Positions 1-8,973 are shown, counted from the stretch's first letter. The stretch is DNA of 64,000 nt from Acinetobacter bouvetii DSM 14964 = CIP 107468 (GCF_000368865.1 NZ_KB849725.1:54438-118437); one strand, 5' to 3'. The notes: generated from the letters alone by a model not told the origin. Numbers and translations: made by a program.

Positions 1-1832
<1,832 letters not shown>

Positions 1833-2016
1833 ACAACGCCCAAGCAGCTGTATATCATGCTTCAATTGATTCACATATAATCAATCAAACTTGATTTAGT
1901 TAAAAAGCTAGATACAATGAACAAATTAAATGAACTCAAGTACTTCTGTTAATAACTCATTTGACCAAGCAACGGCACTGAAAAGATAAGACCAAATGCA
2001 AAGTCATAACAGTTGT

Positions 2017-2131
2017 GCTGGCGACAATAGCAAGAGTGAACCACCTGATCCCTTCCCGAACTCAGAAGTGAAACCTCTTAGCGCTGATGGTAGTGTGGGG
2101 TTACCCATGTGAGAGTAAGTCATCGCCAGCT
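2017..2131 (+). rRNA. rrf: 5S ribosomal RNA
   Basis: A segment of about 115 nt whose ends pair (GCTGGCGAC at the start, CATCGCCAGC at the end) and which contains the conserved core CCTGATCCCTTCCCGAACTC and GATGGTAGTGTGGGG. It follows the 23S gene on the same strand and is followed at once by an intrinsic terminator. Ends are set by helix I pairing and could be off by a base or two. Confidence 0.96.
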
Positions 2132-2142
2132 CATTATTCGAA

Positions 2143-2178
2143 AACACCCCTAACTCAAGCAGTTAGGGGTGTTTTTTT
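2143..2178 (+). terminator. rRNA operon terminator
   Basis: A perfect stem (AACACCCCTAACT pairing with AGTTAGGGGTGTT) with a short loop and a run of T residues, 12 bp after the 5S gene. It ends the rrn operon. Confidence 0.93.
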
Positions 2179-2276
2179 ATGCATTAAATAAAAATAGCAA
2201 ATAATTGCCCGCGGAGAGCCTTGAGCGCAGTCTGAAGCTTAATAGTGATATTTATAATGAGTAAGCGATAAGAAAA

Positions 2277-2990
2277 ATGACGAGCAAAAAGCGCTATATT
2301 GTATTTATATTAAATTTATTCATCGGAATTCAATATGTATTCGCTGATGTTAATGATGGTTTAATGGCTTATTCTAAAAAAGACTACACAAAAGCTTTTA
2401 ATGAGTTTGAAGAGTCATCAAGTCAAGGGGATCTTGCAGCGACGCATTATCTAGCAAGTATGTATTATCAAGGATTTGGAACATCAAAAGACTTCAATAA
2501 AGCTGTCATTTTATTTGAAAAGTCGGCAAATCAAGGCTATGCGCCATCTCTAGCAAATCTTGCAGTTATGTATGCTAAAGGAGATGGAGTTCATCAAAAT
2601 ATGGATCGCGCTTTGGAATATCAAAGCAGGGCAGCTAAAGCTGGTGATGCACAATCTCAATTTCTCTTAGGCCAAATGTATAGGCAAGGAGAATATGTTC
2701 AACAGCATTATGAAAAGGCACTTTTATGGTATTTAAAATCTGCAGAACAGTTTTACGTTCCTGCATATAATGAAATTGGCCTTTTATATGCACAGGGGCA
2801 AGGTGTAGAAACAGATTATATTATTGCCTATGCATGGATATTTCTGGCTGCGGAAAAAGGGGATAGTGAGGCTAAGTTAAATTTGAAGAACTTTGACCGA
2901 ATTTTAAATAAATCACAGATAAAAGAAGGGAAAAAAGTCGCAAGATCTATTCTTTCACAGTATGAAAAAAGCTTAAAAAGCGTCAAATAA
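2277..2990 (+). CDS. Exported Sel1-repeat protein
   Basis: A 237-residue protein with a likely signal peptide at residues 1-23 (Lys/Arg-rich start, hydrophobic core, cleavage near VFA-DVND). About five Sel1-like repeats of 36 residues follow at 45-200, recognised by recurring G-x-A-x-A-x-x-x-L-A and Y-x-x-G-x-G-V/T elements. Sel1/TPR-like solenoids bind other proteins; the partner cannot be told here. It is alone between the rrn terminator and the transporter, and more A+T-rich than most neighbours. Periplasmic location is inferred from the signal peptide. Confidence 0.85.
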   Translation: MTSKKRYIVFILNLFIGIQYVFADVNDGLMAYSKKDYTKAFNEFEESSSQGDLAATHYLASMYYQGFGTSKDFNKAVILFEKSANQGYAPSLANLAVMYAKGDGVHQNMDRALEYQSRAAKAGDAQSQFLLGQMYRQGEYVQQHYEKALLWYLKSAEQFYVPAYNEIGLLYAQGQGVETDYIIAYAWIFLAAEKGDSEAKLNLKNFDRILNKSQIKEGKKVARSILSQYEKSLKSVK

Positions 2991-3365
2991 AATCCTATGG
3001 TTTGTTTCAAGGTATTGGGTATCTGAAATTGTTTCAATTGAAACCAAATTTTGAATGCTAAAGTGGTTTATTCTGATTTTAAATAAATTTTGGTTAAAAA
3101 CTTCTTTAAATTTATGTAGATAAATTAAAGGTATTTAAGGTCTGATATAAACTTTAAATACAAAAATAAGCATAGAAACTCATATTTTGATAAAAGAACA
3201 GTATATTTAATTATTATTAAAATCATTAATTTAAGCATATTTTATTTATTTATCCATTTGTCTAATTGTCCATACATTTTGGCCTGCGTATAGTGCGCCA
3301 ACATTGAGTTTTGCTTAAAAATTCATGTGAAAAATTTGGACAAGTACTCATGGGAGATGAGAACG
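2991..3365 (+). promoter_or_regulatory. Intergenic region with transporter promoter
   Basis: An A+T-rich gap of 375 bp. The only clear signal is a sigma70-like promoter: TTGTCC at 3266-3271, a 17-bp spacer, then TATAGT at 3289-3294, about 70 bp before the transporter start at 3366. Two TTGTC units in direct repeat with an 8-bp period (3258-3262 and 3266-3270) overlap the -35 and could be part of an operator. No hairpin terminator is seen after the Sel1-repeat gene. The rest shows nothing recognisable. Confidence 0.6.
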
Positions 3366-4715
3366 ATGACGACGGATAACTTAGATATAAATTCTATAGT
3401 CGATAAGGCGAAATTTACCCCGTTCCACTTCAATGTAGTGGCTTGGTGCTTATTGATTATTTTGTTTGATGGTTACGATTTAGCAATTAACGGCGTTGTT
3501 TTACCGTTGTTAATGAAAGACTGGGGTTTAACAGCGATGCAGGCGGGTATGCTTGCAAGCTGTGCTTTAGCAGGGATGATGTTCGGAGCAATGTTCTTCG
3601 GTTCATTGGCGGATAAAATTGGCCGTAAAAAAGTCATTATGATCTGCATCGTGCTCTTCAGCGGATTAACCTTTGCTGGCGGTTTTGCATCAAACCCAAC
3701 AGAATTCGCTATTTTGCGATTCCTGGCTGGTCTAGGCATTGGCGGTGTGATGCCAAACCTTGTTGCTTTGACTTCAGAATATGCACCGCAGAAGATGCGC
3801 AGCACGCTGGTGACAACGATGTTCAGCGGCTATGCTGTTGGCGGTGTTATGGCTGCTCTATTAGGTTCATGGTTTACGCCAGATTTCGGCTGGCAGATTA
3901 TGTTCTTTATTGCCGGCATTCCTGTATTTTTATTGCCTGTAATCTGGAAATTTTTGCCTGAATCTTTGGCATTTATTGTGAAAGAAAATAAGCAGGACAA
4001 AGCGCGCAGCATTGTGAAGCGTTTAGCACCTGAAGTAAAAGTGACGGAGACAACAACATTTTCATTGCCTCAGGAAAGTGTGCCTGAAGCTGCAAACGTG
4101 GTGAGTCTGTTCCGCCGCGGCCGTGCAGTGAATACATTGCTGTTTTGGCTGGCGTTCTTTACTTGTTTATTGACCATGTATGCGCTGAGCAGCTGGCTGC
4201 CGAAACTCATGATGGCGGCAGGCTACTCTATGGACAATAGCTTGATGTTCATGATGGTGATGAACGTGGGTGCTGTAGTGGGTATTGTCGGCGGCGGTAT
4301 TTTGGCGGACCGTTTCCATTTAAAACCTGTGTTGATGGTTTTGGGCATGATGGGGGCGATTGTAATGAGCTTGATGGGCTTCCAGTCGAATCAGTTCTTG
4401 CTTTACATCTTGGTGTTCTTGGCGGGTGCGGCGTCCATTGGTTCGCAAATGCTGCTGTATAGCTATGTAGCTCAGTTCTACCCACTTGCAGTACGTTCGA
4501 CGGGCATTGGCTGGTCATCTGCCATTGGCCGTATGGGTGCGATTGTAGGGCCAATTTTGATTGGCGGTTTGCTGGGTATGAACTTACCTGCGCATTTCAA
4601 CTTTATGGCAGTGGGTTTACCTGTACTGATTACGGCAATCGCGGTTGCGTTGATTATGCATGACAATGACAGTGATAAGATTGATGTTAAAGAAGCCTCC
4701 ATTGCGAAAGCATAA
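3366..4715 (+). CDS. Aromatic-acid:H+ symporter, AAHS family (BenK/PcaK-like)
   Basis: An inner-membrane major facilitator transporter of about 449 residues with 12 predicted membrane segments, likely importing an aromatic acid such as benzoate or hydroxybenzoate with protons. The AAHS signature DGYD followed by LAINGVVLP lies in the first membrane segment, the Asp pair being essential in PcaK. The loop 2-3 motif is GSLADKIGRKK, and GRMGAIVGP occurs in the C-terminal half. An upstream ATG at 3327 is in frame, but GGGAGA about 10 bp before 3366 favours the start given. The gene stands alone with its own promoter and terminator and no catabolic genes adjacent, so the substrate is not determined. 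Confidence 0.9.
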   Translation: MTTDNLDINSIVDKAKFTPFHFNVVAWCLLIILFDGYDLAINGVVLPLLMKDWGLTAMQAGMLASCALAGMMFGAMFFGSLADKIGRKKVIMICIVLFSGLTFAGGFASNPTEFAILRFLAGLGIGGVMPNLVALTSEYAPQKMRSTLVTTMFSGYAVGGVMAALLGSWFTPDFGWQIMFFIAGIPVFLLPVIWKFLPESLAFIVKENKQDKARSIVKRLAPEVKVTETTTFSLPQESVPEAANVVSLFRRGRAVNTLLFWLAFFTCLLTMYALSSWLPKLMMAAGYSMDNSLMFMMVMNVGAVVGIVGGGILADRFHLKPVLMVLGMMGAIVMSLMGFQSNQFLLYILVFLAGAASIGSQMLLYSYVAQFYPLAVRSTGIGWSSAIGRMGAIVGPILIGGLLGMNLPAHFNFMAVGLPVLITAIAVALIMHDNDSDKIDVKEASIAKA

Positions 4716-4734
4716 GTTGTTATTCTTTAAAAAG

Positions 4735-4760
4735 AAAAGCCTCCGTAAGGGGGCTTTTTT
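4735..4760 (+). terminator. Terminator after the AAHS transporter
   Basis: The stem AAAAGCCTCC / GGGGGCTTTT (one G-T pair) is followed by six T residues, 20 bp past the stop codon. Confidence 0.88.
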
Positions 4761-4815
4761 CATTTTTAGAGCTGTGATAAAACAAAGATAAGTATAATGA
4801 TTAATAGGTATCTTA

Positions 4816-5661
4816 TTGAATAGTTTAATTACAAAGTATTATCAAGAATTTGAGTCATACCAAGCAGTGTGGAAATTTAAAAATAAGATATTTCTTTTCT
4901 TGATCATTTCTATGCTTATATTTTTTTCAAGTTCAGTTGGCTACTTCTATTTTATAAAGTCTACCACTAAAGAAACTCAAAATATTATATTATGGATTAT
5001 GGGGTTAGCAGAGGTTTTTACCTTTTATCTATTTCATGGTATAGAAAAACAAAGAAATGAAATTGTGAAGGCTAAATTCCGTAAACTATATAAAAATGAT
5101 CAGTTGTCGTTACAACAAATTAAAAAAAGATGGTTTCATGAAATATTAGCTATACCTAATAATGAATATATAAATTTAATTGAGAAAATTGAGAAATATC
5201 ATTTTATTCAATCTAAGTATAAAGGGAGAGGAATTAGTAGAGAAAAAATTTATAATTTTATTTTCTCTATTGATTCTAAAAATCGTGTTCTAGCTATGTT
5301 TATGGGATTAGTTGCTTTATTTACTGCAATGATGATTTCAGCTGGTATAAATGCGGACTATATTTTTGCAATTTTTCAATCAATTCATATTGTTGAATCT
5401 TTAGTCATAATATTTATTATTAGCCTTTTCATTTTTGGATTGTTTTATATTGCAAAATATACTTTCTTTATGGCGATAAGCTTTTTTGACTTCATTTTTG
5501 ATAACTCTTTTAATAAAGATAATGTGAGTAATAGGAAAAAAGACCTTTTTATTGCCCAGTTATTACAGTTTGCAGAATTTCCTAAACATAAAAAAAGGGT
5601 GTATGCCTCTTTGCAAGTATCAAAAAAAATAGATAGTGATACAGTTGAAGAGAAAATTTGA
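4816..5661 (+). CDS. Hypothetical membrane protein, A+T-rich
   Basis: A 281-residue protein not recognised as any family. It begins with TTG; no ATG near the start is in frame, and AGGT lies 6 bp upstream. Two hydrophobic segments lie near residues 27-49 and 55-75, followed by a Lys/Arg-rich middle region (about 80-155). Two more hydrophobic segments at about 162-183 and 193-228 suggest a four-span inner-membrane protein with a cytosolic middle. The DNA is clearly more A+T-rich than the flanking housekeeping genes, with many AAA, ATT and TTA codons, suggesting recent acquisition. It sits alone between a terminator and the ankyrin gene. Confidence 0.7.
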   Translation: MNSLITKYYQEFESYQAVWKFKNKIFLFLIISMLIFFSSSVGYFYFIKSTTKETQNIILWIMGLAEVFTFYLFHGIEKQRNEIVKAKFRKLYKNDQLSLQQIKKRWFHEILAIPNNEYINLIEKIEKYHFIQSKYKGRGISREKIYNFIFSIDSKNRVLAMFMGLVALFTAMMISAGINADYIFAIFQSIHIVESLVIIFIISLFIFGLFYIAKYTFFMAISFFDFIFDNSFNKDNVSNRKKDLFIAQLLQFAEFPKHKKRVYASLQVSKKIDSDTVEEKI

Positions 5662-5700
5662 TTTTATAATTTTAGTAAATATTAGGGATATGTACAATCT

Positions 5701-6012
5701 ATGAAACTCAACTCATTCTCCCCAATTCCTGAAGACGATGAAGAACTGCATCTGCCTGAACTGGTGTATTGGGCGTCTTTAGGTGAACTGGCTGAAGTCG
5801 AAAAATCATTAGCCAATGGCGCAGACGTAAACTCTGCCGATGAAGAAGGCTATAGCGCACTGCATGCAGCAGCAGAAAACGGCTATTTAGACGTTGTGAA
5901 GCTCTTGGTAGGGAAAGGTGCAGATGTGCAGCATAAAACGCAATACACGGCATTAGAGCTTGCGGAAATGGCGGGTAATGATGATGTTGCAGCGTATTTA
6001 AAAAGCTTATAA
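5701..6012 (+). CDS. Small ankyrin-repeat protein
   Basis: A 103-residue cytosolic protein with no signal peptide. Two to three ankyrin repeats span about residues 20-100, with the typical A-D-V-N-S-A-D-E-E-G-Y-S-A-L-H-A-A-A and NGYLDVVKLLVGKGADV elements. Ankyrin repeats mediate protein-protein contacts; no partner is evident. It starts 39 bp after the preceding A+T-rich gene but has the base composition of the normal chromosome. Its 3' end faces the terminator of the minus-strand RNA at 6044-6188, and that hairpin could also stop this transcript. Confidence 0.88.
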   Translation: MKLNSFSPIPEDDEELHLPELVYWASLGELAEVEKSLANGADVNSADEEGYSALHAAAENGYLDVVKLLVGKGADVQHKTQYTALELAEMAGNDDVAAYLKSL

Positions 6013-6043
6013 AAAGCGGTGACATGCAGAATAATCATTGCTG

Positions 6044-6188
6044 AAAAAAAAAAGAAAACCCCAACATCCTGTTGGGGTTTTCTTCGTATTTCGTGTATTA
6101 GGTATAACTCCTGTCGTACCTCACTTCCCAGTGCTTAATATTATTTTTCTTGTTGTTATGTTTTGGAAACATCTTATTTCCTAATAAC
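6044..6188 (-). ncRNA. Candidate Csr/Rsm-type sRNA, copy A
   Basis: The predicted minus-strand transcript runs from about 6188 to the T-run near 6044. Reading 5'-3' it has hairpins presenting GGA: TTATT-AGGA-AATAA (6187-6174), CACT-GGGA-AGTG (6133-6122) and GGTACGACAGGAGTTATACC (6120-6101). The terminator stem CCCCAAC-AGGAT-GTTGGGG follows, with a long T-run. Repeated A/CAGGA loops are the binding sites of CsrA/RsmA, so a sponge RNA that titrates that translational repressor is inferred. The possible -10 is GATTAT (6200-6195). A perfect GacA-type box lies upstream. Copies B, C and D share the design. Ends are predictions and no open reading frame is conserved. Confidence 0.72.
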
Positions 6189-6241
6189 TGCAGAATAATC
6201 TGATTTACACAGCCTGCCTAGACGCCGATTTCAGCAGATGA

Positions 6242-6259
6242 TGTAAGCCAAAGCTTACA
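6242..6259 (-). promoter_or_regulatory. GacA-type upstream box of copy A
   Basis: On the minus strand TGTAAGCTTTGGCTTACA matches the known GacA box TGTAAG-N6-CTTACA at every defined base. It lies 41 bp upstream of the candidate -10 of sRNA copy A and 30 bp past the stop codon of the dioxygenase gene. It could instead be read as a hairpin, but neither strand has a good T-run close to it except CACTTTTT on the plus strand. Confidence 0.75.
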
Positions 6260-6288
6260 TCACTTTTTAAACCGCTTCAGGCCGTCTT

Positions 6289-7329
6289 TTAAGCCGCGTA
6301 ATGATCATCGGCATTAAATACATTTGCTTGAATTTGAATCAGTTTTCGTTTGCCTTGTTCACCATTCATGCGCCAGTGGGCAATTTTTACATTATCCACT
6401 AAGGCGACATCGCCCTTTTGCCACTGCAGCAGCAAGGCATCCTGATAAAGCGCATTAAAAAACTGCTGCTTTTCGCTGTCGGTCCATTCAATTTGGCTGC
6501 CTTGCTGGTTGTAAATTTCCCATGTCAGCTGCATGCCGTCTGCGGTAGAGTCAATTTGGATTTCCCCCCGGTTTTCGAAACAGCTTTGAGCCGCTTGATG
6601 CGCAAATGAATTGGTATTATTGGCAAAAGCCCAGGGCTGCAGCACCAGTTTTTTGGTTTCAGGATGATGGATCACCAGCGGTGAGCGCTGCAAGGTTAAT
6701 TTGGCTTTGCGGTCTTTGCGCATTTCAATGCTGAACGGGCTTTTCTTCAGCAGCAGATGGTCGATGGCATTGATTTTACGTGCCGAGACATAAGAAAAAT
6801 GATTCCATGCGCCTAGGTATTTTTCCTGAGCAGATTTGGGCAAGTTATCCCAAATCTGCTCTAAATTATTAAATCCTGTTTCTGCTAAATAAGTGGAAGG
6901 CTCTTGGCAAAACAAGGCAATATACCGCGAACGTTCTGAGTGGACCCCGCCCTCTACATGCGGCCCCTGCACTGAATTTTCTACAGGCCCCAGCTGTACA
7001 GTATTGCGGTCAATATAACGGCGGTAATCGCCTGCACCGAGTATTCCTTCGCTGTATTTTCGCATCCAAGAGGCTGCCCAGCCGGGCATATTGGGATTGA
7101 AAGAGTTCCAAGGCTGCAGCTGAAAATACTGTTCTATCAGTTGGTGAAACTGTTCAGGCTGGTCAATCAGGAAGCCGCGGAAAAGCAAAATGCCGTATTG
7201 ATGCAGCTGCTGCATCAATAGTTCGCGGTGTGAACCAATATATTGCGCTAAGGCCGTACAGGAAGCATTGCTTTCATTTGCGACAAACACCTTGGTGTAT
7301 TCATTCAAAAATTGCTGATGCAGCTGCAT
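6289..7329 (-). CDS. TauD/TfdA-family Fe(II)/2-oxoglutarate dioxygenase
   Basis: A 346-residue cytosolic enzyme of the clavaminate-synthase-like (TauD/TfdA, SyrP-like) fold. The iron-binding facial triad is visible as H130-S-E132, within VHSERS followed by CQEP, and H318 in VDNVKIAHWR. ILLFRGF near residue 48 is the usual N-terminal element. Such enzymes use 2-oxoglutarate and O2 to hydroxylate a small molecule or bound amino acid; the substrate is unknown. The longer frame to 7386 was rejected because GAGAG lies just before the ATG at 7329. It is flanked on both sides by GacA-box sRNA units on the same strand and has no biosynthetic neighbours. Confidence 0.85.
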   Translation of the reverse strand: MQLHQQFLNEYTKVFVANESNASCTALAQYIGSHRELLMQQLHQYGILLFRGFLIDQPEQFHQLIEQYFQLQPWNSFNPNMPGWAASWMRKYSEGILGAGDYRRYIDRNTVQLGPVENSVQGPHVEGGVHSERSRYIALFCQEPSTYLAETGFNNLEQIWDNLPKSAQEKYLGAWNHFSYVSARKINAIDHLLLKKSPFSIEMRKDRKAKLTLQRSPLVIHHPETKKLVLQPWAFANNTNSFAHQAAQSCFENRGEIQIDSTADGMQLTWEIYNQQGSQIEWTDSEKQQFFNALYQDALLLQWQKGDVALVDNVKIAHWRMNGEQGKRKLIQIQANVFNADDHYAA

Positions 7330-7535
7330 ATTTTTTCTCTCGTTGTTTTTATTGTCTGTCCAATTCCATGGAACTGTGCGGGTCAAATTGCAAGAATATT
7401 TGGCTTGCGGTTTTTATTTTAGTAGAAGCTGTTTGGATTATAAGGACAGTTTTGCACACGCAGTATAAATTTTGCTGCTGAACTGCCACTTTTACGACCA
7501 ATTGCAGCTGGTTTTATTTGTAAAACGAGGTATAT

Positions 7536-7657
7536 AAAAAAGCCTTGGCAAGAAGCCAAGGCTTTTTCGAATTCATTCAGAAGGCATTTATTCAGTCTGC
7601 CTGCAGCATCCCGCTGATTGCATTTTTTCTTTTTATTAAAAGACATCCTGTCTTTAT
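7536..7657 (-). ncRNA. Candidate Csr/Rsm-type sRNA, copy B (reduced)
   Basis: This minus-strand unit has the same plan as copies A, C and D but fewer GGA loops. AAGAC-AGGAT-GTCTT (7654-7640) and CAGC-GGGAT-GCTG (7616-7604) are intact. The third hairpin keeps a GGC/GCC stem but has lost GGA from its loop. The terminator (AGCCTTGGC / GCCAAGGCT, loop TTCTT, T-run to about 7536) also lacks GGA. The candidate -10 is TATTGT (7669-7664). It may be a decaying copy or one with weaker affinity for CsrA. The reading frame across it on the same strand is not conserved in the other copies. Confidence 0.6.
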
Positions 7658-7713
7658 GATTTAACAATAGAAATGTTTTAGTATTAAAAATAGTCGGTTT
7701 TCACAGCATACGC

Positions 7714-7731
7714 TGTAAGTAAATGCGGACA
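7714..7731 (-). promoter_or_regulatory. GacA-type upstream box of copy B (imperfect)
   Basis: Minus-strand TGTCCG-N6-CTTACA has two departures from TGTAAG-N6-CTTACA. It sits 44 bp upstream of the candidate -10 and 59 bp before the first GGA hairpin, the same spacing as in copies C and D. That spacing is the main reason to accept it. Confidence 0.55.
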
Positions 7732-7796
7732 ACTGCTTAAACGTTGATGGGGTATAGAACCAAGTTATTGCATTCTAGGGCAGTTATGCGCACATT

Positions 7797-7924
7797 AGAA
7801 AAGAAAAAGCCTCAACATCCTGTTGAGGTTTTTCCGTATTCATTCTAGGTAAAACTCCTGTCGTACCTGTCAGCATCCTGCTGCATTGTTTATTGTTATT
7901 TTCTTAAGACATCCTGTCTTGTAT
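7797..7924 (-). ncRNA. Candidate Csr/Rsm-type sRNA, copy C
   Basis: A predicted minus-strand RNA of about 128 nt with four GGA hairpins: AAGAC-AGGAT-GTCTT (7920-7906), CAGC-AGGAT-GCTG (7883-7871), GGTACGACAGGAGTTTTACC (7867-7848) and the terminator CCTCAAC-AGGAT-GTTGAGG (7828-7810), then a T-rich tail. ACAGGATGT matches the high-affinity CsrA consensus core, displayed in hairpin loops as in RsmX/Y/Z and CsrB. The -10 candidate TATATT (7936-7931) predicts a start near 7924. It is the cleanest copy. The role as a CsrA sponge is inferred from architecture only. Confidence 0.75.
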
Positions 7925-7980
7925 GAGTTAAATATAAAAGGAAAAAGATAAAGTGAATAGTGTCTATTTCCCACTGGTGA

Positions 7981-7998
7981 TGTAAGCCAAAACGTACA
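7981..7998 (-). promoter_or_regulatory. GacA-type upstream box of copy C
   Basis: Minus-strand TGTACG-N6-CTTACA has one mismatch to the GacA box. It lies 44 bp upstream of the candidate -10 of copy C and 60 bp before the first GGA hairpin. Confidence 0.68.
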
Positions 7999-8105
7999 TG
8001 AGCTTTTTAAGCCGCGCAGAACTGAAAATCGAGATTTTATACTGTTTTTAAAAGACCGCTTTCAGTTGAAATATGCAGTTTAATTAGACAGTTTTAGAGA
8101 CTAGA

Positions 8106-8244
8106 AATAAAAAAGCCTTAGCATCCTGCCAAGGCTTTTTTAGATTCATTCCAGCGGTATAACTCCTGTCGTACCGTACGCATCCAGCGTCTATCCTGCT
8201 TATGATTATTGTTTTTAGGCTTTCGAGACATCCTGTCTCTGTAT
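8106..8244 (-). ncRNA. Candidate Csr/Rsm-type sRNA, copy D
   Basis: A predicted minus-strand RNA with hairpins GAGAC-AGGAT-GTCTC (8239-8225), ACGC-TGGAT-GCGT (8190-8178) and GGTACGACAGGAGTTATACC (8175-8156). A terminator stem of about nine pairs with loop AGGAT (8135-8114) and a T-run to 8106 ends it. An extra unpaired AGCAGGATAG lies at 8200-8191. Relative to copies A-C the stems have changed on both sides (for example CAGC/GCTG to ACGC/GCGT) while the loops are kept, which supports a functional RNA. The -10 candidate is TACATT (8256-8251), with a possible TTGCAA -35 at 8269-8264 that fits a nearby alternative -10 (TATATA) better. Confidence 0.73.
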
Positions 8245-8299
8245 ATATTCAATGTAAGCTGAATTGCAATGTGTGAAAAGTGGTGATTTCCCCATTCCA

Positions 8300-8317
8300 T
8301 GTAAGCTCTGGATTACA
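8300..8317 (-). promoter_or_regulatory. GacA-type upstream box of copy D
   Basis: Minus-strand TGTAAT-N6-CTTACA has one mismatch to the GacA box, 43 bp upstream of the candidate -10 and 60 bp before the first GGA hairpin. It begins 2 bp after the stop codon of the FMN reductase gene. Confidence 0.68.
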
Positions 8318-8319
8318 TC

Positions 8320-8859
8320 TTATTGCACATATTGAATGAGTTTATCGATGGCAGCTTTGAGGCTTTTTTCATCAAATGGATTCGGTTCAAAAGTGTTGCC
8401 AGAGTTGCGTGAAAAAATGTCGCGGATTTCAATCACCGCGTTGCTGTCAATCAAGCCCAACTGGGTTGCCACTTGGCGGATTTGATCAATTGAGCGTGAT
8501 CCGTTGGTTGCGCCGTACCCGATATAGGCTGCCGGCTTGCCTGACCATTCTTTGCCAATATAGTCCAGCGCATTCTTCAGGGCAGGGCTGTAGCCGTGGT
8601 TATATTCAGGGCTGATGAAGATCACGGCATCCGCCTGAGAGATTTTATCCGCCCATTCCTGCTGTTTCGGCTGATCATAAATACCCGTAATTGGCGGATG
8701 AGCGCCTGCAAAGAAGGGCAGGTTCCACTCTTTGAGATCGACGATTTCTGTTTGAATAGTGGAGTAGCCATAACCCTTGATTGCGCTGTTGACCCAGTTG
8801 GCGACTTTGATTGCTGTACGGCCTTCACGCACGCTGCCCACAATTATATAAATTTTCAT
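8320..8859 (-). CDS. NADPH-dependent FMN reductase family flavoprotein
   Basis: A 179-residue flavodoxin-like cytosolic oxidoreductase. The FMN phosphate loop is GSVREGR at residues 8-14. The family signature SPEYNHGYSPALKNALDY lies near residues 83-100, with the GYGATNGS turn after it. Members (ChrR, YieF, azoreductases) reduce quinones, chromate or azo compounds; the natural substrate is not determined. AAGGA is well placed before the start. It could supply reduced flavin, but it is 9 kb from the sulfonate operon, so pairing with SsuD is only a possibility. Confidence 0.9.
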   Translation of the reverse strand: MKIYIIVGSVREGRTAIKVANWVNSAIKGYGYSTIQTEIVDLKEWNLPFFAGAHPPITGIYDQPKQQEWADKISQADAVIFISPEYNHGYSPALKNALDYIGKEWSGKPAAYIGYGATNGSRSIDQIRQVATQLGLIDSNAVIEIRDIFSRNSGNTFEPNPFDEKSLKAAIDKLIQYVQ

Positions 8860-8973
8860 CGGTTTTCCTTGTTCGGTATTTTATCTATCAGTCTGTATTT
8901 AAAGTATGATTTTTATCAGGCCGTGCCTATAAGCAAATTGTATCTGCAGCAGGTGAAGCCCGAAATTCGGGCA

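Noticed and set aside
6242..6259. Reading the GacA-type palindrome as the terminator of the dioxygenase gene
   Set aside because: On the gene's strand it is followed by ATCTGCT, not a T-run, and the same palindrome recurs at fixed distance before the other sRNA units.
8118..8300. 60-codon minus-strand frame across sRNA copy D (and an 82-codon one across copy B)
   Set aside because: The frames are not shared by copies A and C, lack ribosome sites, and run through the hairpins and terminator stem; the DRMS similarity is the shared GACAGGATGTC hairpin.
8320..8859. Calling the FMN reductase SsuE
   Set aside because: It belongs to the general NADPH-FMN reductase/ChrR group and is about 9 kb from the ssu operon.
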